Shown here one piece after another: positions 8,955 through 19,420 of a stretch of DNA of 64,000 nucleotides. The first letter of the stretch is position 1, and each line of letters starts with the position of its first letter. A program made the translations under genes and the position numbers. Origin of the DNA: Pseudomonas sp. R84 (GTDB taxonomy: Bacteria > Pseudomonadota > Gammaproteobacteria > Pseudomonadales > Pseudomonadaceae); contig NZ_CP019426.1 in NCBI RefSeq assembly GCF_009834515.1, forward strand, positions 5,587,001-5,651,000, in the 5' to 3' direction. The notes beneath the pieces are model-generated. The model saw nothing but the letters and a program-made list of their open reading frames with translations. It ran no database searches and was not told the origin of the DNA.

Positions 8955-9362
8955 ATGTCCGGTACTTCGACCCTCGGTAAAAAATCCATTGGCCTGATCG
9001 GCGCCGCGCTGGCGGGCGGCTTGATGTTGTCCGGTTCGGTGTTTGCCGCTCAACCACTGACGCAGGGCTACATGGTCGCTTCGGCAGAAACTTCGGTGAA
9101 AGCGCCGGAGGGCAAATGCGGTGAAGGCAAATGTGGTGATGCTTCGATGGCCAAGACGGACAGCGACGGTGACGGCAAGGTCTCGCGCGCCGAATTCCTG
9201 AAAGTCGCGCCGAAGTCCGACTTCGACAAGATCGACACCAACTATGACGGTTTCATCGACGAGCAAGAGGCCTACAACAACGTGAAGGCCAACTTTGAAG
9301 CCAATGGCAAGAAGATGCCAAAAGGCCTGTTCGAGCACCTGAAAGATCAAGACGGCGCCTGA
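8955..9362 (+). CDS. Secreted EF-hand protein with EGKCG repeats (HvfA/bufferin-like precursor)
   Basis: This 135-residue protein has a Sec-type signal (hydrophobic core IGLIGAALAGGLMLSGSVFA, likely cut before AQPL). A short segment QGYMVASAE is followed by EGKCGEGKCGD at about residues 52-62, then two canonical 12-residue EF-hand loops, DSDGDGKVSRAE and DTNYDGFIDEQE. The signal, the QGYMVA-like segment and the EGKCG repeats resemble HvfA/bufferin-type copper-binding RiPP precursors, whose EGKCG cysteines are converted by a DUF692 enzyme and a DUF2063 partner in known systems. Neither enzyme is encoded nearby, so modification is an inference. The EF-hands suggest calcium binding. It is monocistronic, with AGGAGAATGTAA before the ATG and a terminator after it. 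Confidence 0.85.
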   Translation: MSGTSTLGKKSIGLIGAALAGGLMLSGSVFAAQPLTQGYMVASAETSVKAPEGKCGEGKCGDASMAKTDSDGDGKVSRAEFLKVAPKSDFDKIDTNYDGFIDEQEAYNNVKANFEANGKKMPKGLFEHLKDQDGA

Positions 9363-9370
9363 TCAGCAGA

Positions 9371-9413
9371 AAAAACCAAGCCGCGCTTCTCTTGGCAGAA
9401 ACGCGGCTTTTTC
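9371..9413. terminator. Bidirectional terminator between the EF-hand gene and the chemoreceptor gene
   Basis: AAGCCGCG and CGCGGCTT pair across a long loop, with a T run on the plus side and an A-rich flank on the other, serving the two convergent genes. Confidence 0.7.
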
Positions 9414-9424
9414 ACGTCTGCCGT

Positions 9425-11122
<1,698 letters not shown>

Positions 11123-11173
11123 CTATCGGCAGGTTGTATGATGACTTGAAGGGGAAATGCGTTTTTGTCGGAC

Positions 11174-11207
11174 AAAAAAAATCCCCGTATCTTTCGATAC
11201 GAGGATT
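11174..11207 (-). terminator. Terminator downstream of the tRNA cluster
   Basis: On the minus strand, an ATCCTCGTATC stem closes over GAAA with GATACGGGGAT and is followed by eight Ts. It lies 8 bases past the last tRNA-Pro. Confidence 0.88.
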
Positions 11208-11214
11208 TTTAATA

Positions 11215-11291
11215 TGGTCGGGGTAAGGGGATTCGAACTCCTGACATCCTGCTCCCAAAGCAGGCGCGCTACCGGACTGCGCTATACCCCG
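11215..11291 (-). tRNA. tRNA-Pro (anticodon TGG), copy 2 in transcription order
   Basis: A 77-base tRNA on the minus strand with encoded CCA. The acceptor stem CGGGGTA pairs with TACCCCG, the anticodon loop reads CTTTGGG, and the T-loop is GTTCGAATC. It is identical over 77 bases to the copy at 11470-11546. A terminator-like hairpin separates it from the upstream tRNA-Lys, so it may depend on readthrough or its own promoter. Confidence 0.97.
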
Positions 11292-11293
11292 GT

Positions 11294-11328
11294 AAAAAAA
11301 AGGCGACCTTTCAAAGATCGCCTTCTTC
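11294..11328 (-). terminator. Terminator-like hairpin inside the tRNA cluster
   Basis: On the minus strand, AAGGCGATCTTT pairs with AAAGGTCGCCTT around a short loop and runs into seven Ts, ending 3 bases before the final tRNA-Pro. It would stop transcription after tRNA-Lys unless it is a processing site. Confidence 0.75.
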
Positions 11329-11388
11329 GATCAGCGCTTTTGGCCTCTGATCTTAAGATTCGATCCCAGCGTTAACTGGTTTCAAAAA

Positions 11389-11464
11389 TGGTGGGTCGTG
11401 TGGGATTCGAACCTACGACCAATTGGTTAAAAGCCAACTGCTCTACCAACTGAGCTAACGACCC
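11389..11464 (-). tRNA. tRNA-Lys (anticodon TTT)
   Basis: A 76-base tRNA on the minus strand with encoded CCA. The acceptor stem GGGTCGT pairs with ACGACCC, the D-loop region is AGCTCAGTTGGTAGAGC, and the anticodon loop reads CTTTTAA. It lies 5 bases downstream of a tRNA-Pro in the transcription direction. Confidence 0.97.
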
Positions 11465-11469
11465 AAAAA

Positions 11470-11546
11470 TGGTCGGGGTAAGGGGATTCGAACTCCTGAC
11501 ATCCTGCTCCCAAAGCAGGCGCGCTACCGGACTGCGCTATACCCCG
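11470..11546 (-). tRNA. tRNA-Pro (anticodon TGG), copy 1 in transcription order
   Basis: A 77-base tRNA, identical to 11215-11291, on the minus strand with encoded CCA. It lies 9 bases downstream of tRNA-Asn and 5 upstream of tRNA-Lys and is part of the same transcript. Confidence 0.97.
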
Positions 11547-11555
11547 GCTTGAAAT

Positions 11556-11631
11556 TGGCTCCGTGACCAGGACTCGAACCTGGGACCCAATGATTAACAG
11601 TCATTTGCTCTACCGACTGAGCTATCACGGA
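11556..11631 (-). tRNA. tRNA-Asn (anticodon GTT)
   Basis: A 76-base tRNA on the minus strand with encoded CCA. The acceptor stem TCCGTGA pairs with TCACGGA, and the anticodon loop reads CTGTTAA. It is the first gene of the cluster, about 85 bases downstream of a strong promoter. Confidence 0.97.
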
Positions 11632-11716
11632 ACTACATATTTCAATTTACAACGGTGAAACTTGTTGCATCTAGTCACTCGTTCGCATCGCTGCGTTCGT
11701 GTGTCTGAGGCGCGCT

Positions 11717-11744
11717 ATTCTACAACCTAGAACACCTCTGTCAA
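11717..11744 (-). promoter_or_regulatory. tRNA cluster promoter with GC-rich discriminator
   Basis: The minus strand reads TTGACA (11744-11739), a 16-base spacer and TAGAAT (11722-11717), followed by the GC-rich discriminator AGCGCGCC. That discriminator is the usual mark of stringently controlled stable-RNA promoters. No other tRNA promoter is apparent upstream of tRNA-Asn. Confidence 0.87.
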
Positions 11745-11875
11745 CCCCCTAAATTGCTTTCAAGTTAATGATTTGCAACTTATTTCAGATTTCAACTCAG
11801 TGAGCTGAGACCGTCTTGGCGACTGACTGCGGGGCGCACTTTACAAGCCTTTTCCTTTGAGTTCAACAGCCTAAC

Positions 11876-11907
11876 GAAAAAAAAGGCCCTACGATGTAGG
11901 GCCTGCC
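11876..11907 (-). terminator. Terminator of clpB
   Basis: On the minus strand, GGCCCTAC and GTAGGGCC close a tight hairpin followed by eight Ts, about 25 bases after the clpB stop. Confidence 0.9.
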
Positions 11908-11928
11908 AATTTTCATTGGCGCTTGGAC

Positions 11929-14493
11929 TCAGTTGAAAACGATTTCGTCGTTCTCGACAGCCCCGCTCGCCGTGTCGCCTGGCATGAAGTGACCCGAAAG
12001 AATCAACTGCGCCAGCGGGTTTTCGATCCAGCGCTGAATCGCCCGCTTCAAAGGACGAGCGCCATACACCGGGTCGTAACCGACAGCAATCAACTTGTCC
12101 ATCGCCTCCGGGCTGAGTTCCAGCTTCAGCTCACGCTCGGCCAGGCGAGTGCGCAGACGGCCCAACTGGATCTCGGTAATGCCCGCGATCTGATCCCGCG
12201 CCAAAGGCTCGAAGATCACCACTTCGTCGACCCGGTTGATGAACTCCGGACGGAAGTGCGACGTAAGCGCATCCATCACCGCTGCGCGCTGCGCCTCACG
12301 ATCACCGACCAGTTCCTGGATCTGTACCGACCCCAGGTTCGAAGTCATGACGATCACAGTATTGCGGAAGTCCACCGTGCGGCCATGACTGTCGGTCAAG
12401 CGGCCATCCTCAAGCACTTGCAGCAAGATGTTGAACACATCCGGGTGTGCCTTCTCGACTTCGTCCAGCAGGATCACCGAGTACGGCTTGCGACGCACAG
12501 CCTCGGTCAGGTAACCGCCTTCTTCGTAACCGACGTATCCCGGTGGCGCACCGATCAGACGCGCCACGGAATGTTTCTCCATGAACTCGGACATGTCGAT
12601 CCGTACCATCGCCTCTTCAGTATCAAAGAGGAATTCGGCCAGTGCCTTGCACAGCTCGGTTTTACCAACACCGGTCGGGCCGAGGAACATGAACGAGCCG
12701 CTTGGACGATTCGGGTCGGACAACCCGGCACGCGAACGCCGTACCGCGTTGGCCACAGCGACCACGGCTTCCTCCTGACCAATCACCCGTTTGTGCAACA
12801 GGCTTTCCATCTTCATCAGTTTGTCGCGCTCGCCTTCGAGCATTTTCGACACGGGAATGCCGGTCCACTTCGATACGACTTCGGCGATCTCTTCTTCAGT
12901 CACCTTGCTACGCAGCAGCTGGTTTTCGCTCTTGCCGTGCTGATCGACCATTTGCAGGCTGCGCTCCAGATCCGGGATCACCCCGTACTGCAACTCGGCC
13001 ATGCGGTTAAGGTCGCCTTTACGGCGTGCGGCCTCCAGTTCCTGACGCGACTGTTCGATCTTCTGCTGAATCTGTGCAGAACCCTGCACCTCGGCTTTTT
13101 CCGAGTTCCAGATTTCTTCCAGATCCGAATACTCGCGCTCGTGACGGACGATTTCTTCCTGAAGTTTCTCCAGACGTTTCATCGCCGCTTCGTCGCTTTC
13201 TTTCTTCAGCGCCTGGGATTCCACCTTCAACTGAATCAGGCGACGCTCCAGACGATCGAGCACTTCCGGCTTGGAATCGATTTCCATACGGATGCGGCTG
13301 GCGGCCTCGTCGATCAGGTCGATGGCCTTGTCCGGCAACTGCCGGTCAGTGATGTAGCGATGGCTGAGCTTGGCCGCGGCGATGATCGCGCCGTCGGTGA
13401 TTGCCACCTTGTGGTGAACCTCGTAACGCTCTTTAAGGCCACGCAGGATGGCGATGGTGTCTTCTTCACTCGGCTCATCCACCAATACTTTCTGGAAGCG
13501 TCGTTCGAGCGCCGCGTCCTTCTCTATATATTGGCGGTACTCGTTGAGCGTGGTCGCGCCGACGCAGTGCAACTCGCCGCGAGCCAGTGCAGGCTTGAGC
13601 ATGTTGCCGGCATCCATCGAGCCTTCGCCTTTACCGGCGCCGACCATGGTGTGCAGTTCGTCGATGAACAGAATGATCTGCCCTTCCTGTTTAGACAGCT
13701 CGTTGAGCAGCGATTTCAGGCGCTCTTCGAACTCACCGCGATACTTGGCACCGGCAATCAGCGCGCCCATATCGAGCGAGAGCAGACGCTTGCCTTTGAG
13801 GCCGTCCGGCACTTCGCCGTTGATGATGCGCTGGGCCAGACCTTCGGCGATGGCGGTTTTACCCACGCCAGGTTCGCCGATCAGCACCGGGTTGTTCTTG
13901 GTGCGACGTTGCAGAACCTGAATGGTGCGACGAATTTCGTCATCACGACCGATCACCGGATCGAGCTTGCCGTCTTCGGCGCGCTTGGTCAGGTCAACGG
14001 TGTATTTATCCAGCGCCTGCCGCGACTCCTCGTGGTTGGCGTCGTTTACCGCTTCGCCGCCACGCAGGTTGTTGATCGCGTTTTCCAGGGCTTTCTTGCT
14101 CACGCCCTGGCCGAGCAGCAACTTGCCGAGCTTGCTGTTTTCGTCCATCGCGGCGAGCAACACCAGTTCGCTGGAGATGAACTGGTCGCCCTTCTGCTGG
14201 GCCAGACGGTCAGCCTGATTGAGCAGGCGCGCCAGATCCTGCGACATGTTGACGTCGCCGGTCGGGTTCTGGATTTTCGGTAATTGGTCGAGCTCTTTGG
14301 TCAGCTCTTTGCGCAAGCTGTTGACGTCGAAGCCCACCTGCATCAGCAGAGGTTTGATCGAACCACCCTGCTGTTCAAGCATGGCTTGCATCAAGTGCGC
14401 CGGCTCGATGGCCGGATGATCGTGGCCGACTGCCAACGACTGGGCGTCGGACAAGGCCAACTGTAATTTGCTGGTTAAACGGTCTATTCGCAT
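11929..14493 (-). CDS. clpB: ATP-dependent disaggregase ClpB
   Basis: This 854-residue hexameric AAA+ chaperone rescues aggregated proteins together with DnaK. It has the N-terminal Clp repeat domain (residues 1-150), a first AAA module with Walker A GEPGVGKT near residue 206, a long coiled middle domain (about 400-520) that marks ClpB rather than ClpA, and a second AAA module with GPTGVGKTE near residue 605. Length is standard and the ATG at 14493 is clear, with AAGGAAGG upstream. A sigma-32-like promoter lies at 14564-14593. The gene is monocistronic with its own terminator. Confidence 0.98.
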   Translation of the reverse strand: MRIDRLTSKLQLALSDAQSLAVGHDHPAIEPAHLMQAMLEQQGGSIKPLLMQVGFDVNSLRKELTKELDQLPKIQNPTGDVNMSQDLARLLNQADRLAQQKGDQFISSELVLLAAMDENSKLGKLLLGQGVSKKALENAINNLRGGEAVNDANHEESRQALDKYTVDLTKRAEDGKLDPVIGRDDEIRRTIQVLQRRTKNNPVLIGEPGVGKTAIAEGLAQRIINGEVPDGLKGKRLLSLDMGALIAGAKYRGEFEERLKSLLNELSKQEGQIILFIDELHTMVGAGKGEGSMDAGNMLKPALARGELHCVGATTLNEYRQYIEKDAALERRFQKVLVDEPSEEDTIAILRGLKERYEVHHKVAITDGAIIAAAKLSHRYITDRQLPDKAIDLIDEAASRIRMEIDSKPEVLDRLERRLIQLKVESQALKKESDEAAMKRLEKLQEEIVRHEREYSDLEEIWNSEKAEVQGSAQIQQKIEQSRQELEAARRKGDLNRMAELQYGVIPDLERSLQMVDQHGKSENQLLRSKVTEEEIAEVVSKWTGIPVSKMLEGERDKLMKMESLLHKRVIGQEEAVVAVANAVRRSRAGLSDPNRPSGSFMFLGPTGVGKTELCKALAEFLFDTEEAMVRIDMSEFMEKHSVARLIGAPPGYVGYEEGGYLTEAVRRKPYSVILLDEVEKAHPDVFNILLQVLEDGRLTDSHGRTVDFRNTVIVMTSNLGSVQIQELVGDREAQRAAVMDALTSHFRPEFINRVDEVVIFEPLARDQIAGITEIQLGRLRTRLAERELKLELSPEAMDKLIAVGYDPVYGARPLKRAIQRWIENPLAQLILSGHFMPGDTASGAVENDEIVFN

Positions 14494-14563
14494 AAGTCAC
14501 CTTCCTTTTGAGCAGGCCGGACCTAAAAACCATCCTGAATAAAGAAACCTGCCAGATACCGCT

Positions 14564-14593
14564 ATAGATGCGGTCGATTCTGCAAGATTCAAG
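14564..14593 (-). promoter_or_regulatory. Candidate sigma-32 (heat-shock) promoter of clpB
   Basis: On the minus strand, CTTGAAT (14593-14587) is followed after a 14-base spacer by CGCATCTAT (14572-14564). This is close to the CTTGAAA and CCCATNT consensus of RpoH promoters. The position, about 75 bases before the clpB start, and the identity of the gene support it. Confidence 0.68.
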
Positions 14594-14622
14594 CGTCAGA
14601 GGGTTGATGCAGATCAGAGAGT

Positions 14623-15345
14623 TTAGCGGGTGAGCCAGATAAGGGAGGCGAAGCGACCGGTGCGCGAAGCACGGCGATAAGAGAAGAAGCGTGAATCGGT
14701 CACGGTGCAGAAACCGCCACCATAAACAGCGGTGACACCACGTTCAGCCAGACGCAGGCGCGCCAGCAAATAGATGTCAGCCATGAACTTGCCGGCATTG
14801 TCGCTCGGCACGAAGGCTTCTGCCGCCGCGGGCAATTGATTGATGAAGACTTCCCGCACTTCCGGGCCGACTTCAAAGGCTTTCGGGCCAATCGCCGGAC
14901 CCAGCCAGACCAAAACGTCTCCAGCCGGAACATCGAGGCTGTCGAGAGTTGCCTCAAGCACGCCCGCCGCCAGACCACGCCAACCGGCATGAGCCGCCGC
15001 TACACGGGTGCCGGCACGATCGCAGAACAATGCAGGCAGGCAGTCCGCCGTCATCGCCGCGCAGGCAATGCCTGGCGTTGCCGTCCAGCTGGCATCGGCG
15101 GTCGCGACAATGCCCGGATCAGCATGCGCCACGGCAATCCCGTGCACTTGCTGCAACCAGGCAGGCTGTATAGAGAAGTGATCGGTGAGGCGCCGACGGT
15201 TCTCGGCCACAGCCTCAGGACGATCATCGACATGATCGCCCAGATTGAGGCTGTCGAACGGCGCCTCGCTGACGCCACCCTCGCGGGTGGTAACGCAGGC
15301 TTTGACGCTGGCCGGCGCAGGCCAGTCCGGCGTCAGCCAGTTCAT
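14623..15345 (-). CDS. pgeF: Peptidoglycan editing factor PgeF (YfiH/laccase-domain protein)
   Basis: This 240-residue protein belongs to the DUF152/multicopper polyphenol oxidase-like family. The E. coli homologue YfiH removes wrongly incorporated residues from peptidoglycan precursors; older annotations call it a polyphenol oxidase. The family metal ligands appear in QVHGIAVAHAD, in MTADCLPALFCD and in AAAHAGWRGLAAG. It overlaps the end of rluD by 4 bases, a conserved pair, so the two are likely co-translated. No signal peptide is visible. Confidence 0.93.
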   Translation of the reverse strand: MNWLTPDWPAPASVKACVTTREGGVSEAPFDSLNLGDHVDDRPEAVAENRRRLTDHFSIQPAWLQQVHGIAVAHADPGIVATADASWTATPGIACAAMTADCLPALFCDRAGTRVAAAHAGWRGLAAGVLEATLDSLDVPAGDVLVWLGPAIGPKAFEVGPEVREVFINQLPAAAEAFVPSDNAGKFMADIYLLARLRLAERGVTAVYGGGFCTVTDSRFFSYRRASRTGRFASLIWLTR

Positions 15346-16304
15346 CCGATGAACGCCTCGCGATCCTGCTTGAGCAGGGTCAACAGCCAGACGAAATCTT
15401 CTGGCAGCGGCGATTCCCAGCTCATGCGCACACCGGTCGTCGGATGATCCAGCTCAAGGAAACGCGCGTGCAGGGCCTGACGCGGGAAATGCTTGAGCGA
15501 TTCAACCATCGTCGGGTTCGCGGCTGGCGGAATGCGGAAACGGCCGCCATACGCCGGGTCGCCGACCAACGGGAAGTTGATGTGCGACATGTGTACGCGG
15601 ATCTGGTGAGTACGACCGGTTTCCAGCTTCACCCGTACGTGGGTGTGCGAACGGAAACGCTCCAGCACGCGGTAGTGGCTGACGGCAGGCTTGCCGCCTT
15701 CCATCACCGCCATGCGCTGACGCTGCTGGCCGTGGCGACCGATCGGGGCGTTGATCTTGCCCCCGGCGGTGACCACACCGATCACGATGCACTCATAGAT
15801 GCGGCTGACGCTGCGACTCTGCAGTTGCGTAACCAGCTTGGTCTGCGCCTGAATGGTCTTGGCCACCACCATCAGACCGGTGGTGTCCTTGTCCAGACGA
15901 TGCACGATGCCGGCGCGTGGGACATTGATGATGTCCGGCACGTGGTGCAGCAAGGCGTTGAGCAAAGTGCCATCGGCGTGACCGGCAGCCGGGTGCACCA
16001 CCAGGCCCGCAGGCTTGTTGATCACCAGAATGTCGTCGTCTTCATAGACGATGTCGAGCTCGATGTCCTGGGCGATCCACTCGCCCTGGGCTTCCTGCTC
16101 GGCAGTCAGCTCAAGGATGGCACCGCCGTGCACGATGTCGCGCGGGCGGATGACCGCCCCGTCCACAGTCAGGCGACCTTCTTTGATCCAGGCGGAAAGG
16201 CGCGAGCGAGAGTGCTCAGCGAAGAGTTGGGCAGCGACTTGATCGAGGCGTTGGCCGCCCAATTCGGACGGCACCTCTGCGCGAAGTTCAATTTTATCGG
16301 ACAT
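15342..16304 (-). CDS. rluD: 23S rRNA pseudouridine synthase RluD
   Basis: This 320-residue enzyme makes pseudouridines in helix 69 of 23S rRNA (E. coli positions 1911, 1915 and 1917). An N-terminal S4 RNA-binding domain (residues 15-75) precedes the catalytic domain with the signature HRLDKDTTGLMVV, where the aspartate is the nucleophile. A terminal KLETGRTHQIRVHM motif is also present. I chose the ATG at 16304 (MSDKIELRAEVP) over a GTG seven codons upstream because it matches the family start. It overlaps pgeF at its end and is divergent from bamD. Confidence 0.96.
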   Translation of the reverse strand: MSDKIELRAEVPSELGGQRLDQVAAQLFAEHSRSRLSAWIKEGRLTVDGAVIRPRDIVHGGAILELTAEQEAQGEWIAQDIELDIVYEDDDILVINKPAGLVVHPAAGHADGTLLNALLHHVPDIINVPRAGIVHRLDKDTTGLMVVAKTIQAQTKLVTQLQSRSVSRIYECIVIGVVTAGGKINAPIGRHGQQRQRMAVMEGGKPAVSHYRVLERFRSHTHVRVKLETGRTHQIRVHMSHINFPLVGDPAYGGRFRIPPAANPTMVESLKHFPRQALHARFLELDHPTTGVRMSWESPLPEDFVWLLTLLKQDREAFIG

Positions 16305-16455
16305 GCTCTGACTGTGCGTCGGCACAGCTTTTGGTTTCGGCTGCGCGCTTGTGGTTAAATACGGCGTCTTTTGCCCCGAGGCTTTTCAACGGGGCGCTCA
16401 TCATAACAGGACGGCCCCGCCCAAGACAGCGGCCGTCATAGGGACGCAAGCCGCC

Positions 16456-17472
16456 ATGCAAGTGAAACACCTGCTGCTGATCGCCATCCTCGCATTGACC
16501 GCTGCTTGCTCATCGAAGGAAGTCGTAGACGAAAACCTCAGCGAAGCCGAGCTGTATCAGCAGGCTCAGACTGACCTGGACAACAATAGCTACACCAGCG
16601 CCACAGCCAAGCTGAAGGCTCTGGAGTCGCGTTATCCGTTCGGTCGCTACGCCGATCAGGCACAGCTGGAGCTGATCTACGCCAACTATAAAAACGCCGA
16701 GCCGGAAGCTGCAAAGTCCGCTGCCGAGCGTTTCATTCGTTTGCATCCGCAGCACCCGAACGTGGATTACGCGTATTACCTCAAAGGTCTGACGTCTTTC
16801 GACCAGGACGTCGGCCTGCTGGCGCGCTTCCTGCCGCTGGACATGACCAAGCGTGACCCGGGCGCCGCGCGCGACTCGTACAACGAGTTCGCCCAGCTGA
16901 CCAGCCGCTACCCGAACAGCCGCTACGCGCCGGACGCCAAGCAGCGCATGATCTACCTGCGCAACCTGCTGGCGGCCTACGAAATTCACGTGGCCGACTA
17001 CTACCTGACCCGTCAGGCCTATGTAGCCGCAGCCAACCGTGGTCGTTACGTCGTAGAAAACTTCCAGGAAACCCCATCGGTCGCCGATGGCCTGGCGGTA
17101 ATGACTGAAGCCTATCAGCGTCTGCACCTGGACGAACTGGCGGCCACCAGCCTCGAAACCCTGAAGCTCAACTACCCGAACCACCCAAGCCTGCAGGACG
17201 GTCAGTTCGTGCCACGGGTTGCCGAAGCCGACAACCGCTCGTTCCTGAGCAAGGCGACTCTGGGTCTGATCGAATCGCGTCCACCGCTGCCGCCGGGCGA
17301 AACCCGCGCCAACCAGGACGTGCAGAAGCAGTTCCAGGACGCGAAAGACGCGATCCCGAACGAACTCAAGCCTAAAGACGAGAACGGCGACGTGATCGAA
17401 GAGCCGGAGCCTGAGTCGAGCAACACCGACCGCTCGTGGTTCAGCTACATGACTTTCGGCGTGTTCGACTGA
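16456..17472 (+). CDS. bamD: Outer membrane assembly lipoprotein BamD
   Basis: This 338-residue lipoprotein is an essential part of the BAM complex that inserts beta-barrel proteins into the outer membrane. The signal peptide ends in the lipobox LTAAC, with serine at +2, consistent with outer-membrane sorting. Tetratricopeptide-type helices follow ([18 protein letters not shown], then [15 protein letters not shown]). The C-terminal tail is acidic and proline-rich. The ATG at 16456 is chosen because it begins a proper lipoprotein signal; a longer reading upstream has none. It is divergent from rluD and has a strong terminator. Confidence 0.97.
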   Translation: MQVKHLLLIAILALTAACSSKEVVDENLSEAELYQQAQTDLDNNSYTSATAKLKALESRYPFGRYADQAQLELIYANYKNAEPEAAKSAAERFIRLHPQHPNVDYAYYLKGLTSFDQDVGLLARFLPLDMTKRDPGAARDSYNEFAQLTSRYPNSRYAPDAKQRMIYLRNLLAAYEIHVADYYLTRQAYVAAANRGRYVVENFQETPSVADGLAVMTEAYQRLHLDELAATSLETLKLNYPNHPSLQDGQFVPRVAEADNRSFLSKATLGLIESRPPLPPGETRANQDVQKQFQDAKDAIPNELKPKDENGDVIEEPEPESSNTDRSWFSYMTFGVFD

Positions 17473-17488
17473 TCACACCGGCAGTACA

Positions 17489-17519
17489 GAAAAGGGAGAT
17501 CTGCGGATCTCCCTTTTTC
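17489..17519 (+). terminator. Terminator of bamD
   Basis: AAAGGGAGATC pairs with GATCTCCCTTT around a short loop, followed by Ts; it begins about 18 bases after the bamD stop. Confidence 0.9.
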
Positions 17520-17598
17520 GTTTCCGCGCTTTAATCCGCTGTGCGCTTGTCGGGTCCTTGGCTAAACTGCGGGATCATCAGTCGAAAAGCCGCTCATC

Positions 17599-17841
17599 AT
17601 GCTTCGTTTATTGTTCTGGATCGTCGTGATTTTCGCCGCCATCTGGCTGTGGCGTAAATTCAAGGCGCCTGCCGCGTCCTCTCAATCCAATCGCCCATCA
17701 CGCGAGCAGGACGCCGCGCCGATGGTGCGTTGCGCCCATTGCGGCGTGCATCTGCCGCGCGACCGCGCGCTGAGCGTGCAACAACAGTGGTATTGCAGCC
17801 AGGCTCACCTCGAGCAAGGCCCGGGTGCCAGTGATCGCTGA
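17599..17841 (+). CDS. PP0621 family membrane-anchored zinc-ribbon-like protein
   Basis: This 80-residue protein has an N-terminal membrane segment (MLRLLFWIVVIFAAIWLW) and a C-terminal CAHC plus YC arrangement that could bind zinc. I recognise it as the PP0621-type small protein found directly upstream of pilS in pseudomonads; its function is unknown. Its last 17 bases overlap the proposed GTG start of pilS, which suggests coupled translation. Confidence 0.82.
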   Translation: MLRLLFWIVVIFAAIWLWRKFKAPAASSQSNRPSREQDAAPMVRCAHCGVHLPRDRALSVQQQWYCSQAHLEQGPGASDR

Positions 17842-19420
17842 GGCCACCCACGCCGACAGCAAACAGGCGCAGCGCCTGCTGCGCCTTTATCATCTCTACC
17901 GTTTAAGCGTCGGCATCACTCTGGTGCTGCTGATCTCCAGCAACATGGACAACCGCCTGCTGACGTCGGCCAACGACGAATTGCTGCGCGGCGGCAGTTG
18001 GCTGTACCTGATTCTCAACATTCTGTTGGTGGTATTCCTCGAGAACACGCGACGGCCGGCGCAACTGTTCAGCCTGGCCCTCGTCGATGTCCTGCTTTTA
18101 TGCGCTTTGTTCTTTGCTGCCGGTGGCGTTGGCAGTGCGCTGGGCAATCTGCTGATCGTCTCGGTGGCGATCAGCAACACCTTGCTACGCCGGCGCATCG
18201 GCCTGTTGATCGCCGCCATCAGCGCGCTGGGCATCATCGGTTCGAGTGTCCTGCTGAGCTTCGATCATCCCCTGAGCGCCAATGAATACCTGCAAGCCGG
18301 CACGCTCGGCGCCCTGTGCTTTGCCGCATCATTACTGGTGCAGGGTCTGATCCGGCGCCTGGAGGTCAGTGAAACACTGGCCGAACAACGCGCCAGCGAA
18401 GTCGTCGGCCTCGAAGCATTGAACGCATTGATCTTGCAACGCATGCGTACCGGAATTCTGGTGCTCGATGAAGAACGTCGAGTGCAATTGGCCAACCACA
18501 GCGCCCAGACCTTACTCGCGCAAACACATTTGCAGGGCCATCTGATCGACGATTACTCGCCGGCTATGGTCGACCGCCTGCAACTGTGGATGAACAATCC
18601 GACCCTGCGCCCACAAAGCCTGAAAATTCCCGGCAATGGTCTGGAGTTGCAACCGAGCTTCATCGCGCTGGAACAAAGCCCCAACCAGCAAACCCTGGTA
18701 TTTCTCGAAGACCTCGCGCAAATCGCCCAGCAGGCTCAGCAACTGAAGCTCGCCGCACTCGGGCGCCTGACCGCCGGCATCTCCCATGAAATCCGCAATC
18801 CACTTGGTGCCATCAGTCATGCCGCGCAGCTATTGGCTGAGTCCGAGGAACTCGACAGCGCCGATCGGCGTCTGACGCAGATTATTCAAGATCACTCCCA
18901 GCGCATGAACCGAGTCATCGAAAACGTCCTGCAACTGTCCCGCCGCCAGCAGAGCGCGCCACAACGGCTGGATCTCAAGCCGTGGCTGGAAAATTTCGTC
19001 GCCGAAAGCCGCGAACAGGCCAGCGAGCGCCAGCAGATTCATCTGCGGATCAATTCAGGGGACTTCACCACGCTGATGGACCCCAATCAGCTCACGCAGA
19101 TTCTCGACAATCTGTTACGCAATGGCTGGCGCCACAGCGCCCTGCTGCATGATCAAGCCGAAGTCTGGCTGGCCCTGTTCACCGATCCCGACAGCCAGTT
19201 GGCGGTCCTCGAAGTGCAGGACAACGGCCCCGGCGTGCCGGCTGATGAGCAGACGCATCTGTTCGAACCGTTCTTCACCACCAGCAGCCAGGGCACCGGC
19301 CTTGGGCTTTATCTGTCCCGTGAGCTGTGCGAAAGCAACCAAGCGCGCCTAGACTTTCAATCACGCCAAGGCGGCGGCTGCTTTCGCATCACCTTTGCTC
19401 ACGGACGGAAACAAAGTTGA
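17825..19420 (+). CDS. pilS: Sensor histidine kinase PilS
   Basis: This 531-residue kinase controls pilin transcription with PilR. About six membrane segments occupy residues 25-185, followed by a PAS-like region. The H-box is SHEIRNPLGAISH, the N-box LDNLLRNGWRHS, and the G-boxes DNGPGVP and GTGLGLYLS. In P. aeruginosa PilS senses the inner-membrane pilin pool; this is family knowledge. The GTG at 17825 overlaps the PP0621-type gene, and an alternative GTG lies at 17831. The stop overlaps the TTG start of pilR by 4 bases. Confidence 0.94.
   Translation: MPVIAEATHADSKQAQRLLRLYHLYRLSVGITLVLLISSNMDNRLLTSANDELLRGGSWLYLILNILLVVFLENTRRPAQLFSLALVDVLLLCALFFAAGGVGSALGNLLIVSVAISNTLLRRRIGLLIAAISALGIIGSSVLLSFDHPLSANEYLQAGTLGALCFAASLLVQGLIRRLEVSETLAEQRASEVVGLEALNALILQRMRTGILVLDEERRVQLANHSAQTLLAQTHLQGHLIDDYSPAMVDRLQLWMNNPTLRPQSLKIPGNGLELQPSFIALEQSPNQQTLVFLEDLAQIAQQAQQLKLAALGRLTAGISHEIRNPLGAISHAAQLLAESEELDSADRRLTQIIQDHSQRMNRVIENVLQLSRRQQSAPQRLDLKPWLENFVAESREQASERQQIHLRINSGDFTTLMDPNQLTQILDNLLRNGWRHSALLHDQAEVWLALFTDPDSQLAVLEVQDNGPGVPADEQTHLFEPFFTTSSQGTGLGLYLSRELCESNQARLDFQSRQGGGCFRITFAHGRKQS

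Noticed and set aside
11923-14283. A 786-codon open frame on the plus strand
   Set aside because: It is the mirror of clpB and has no family features; long antisense frames are common in GC-rich coding DNA.
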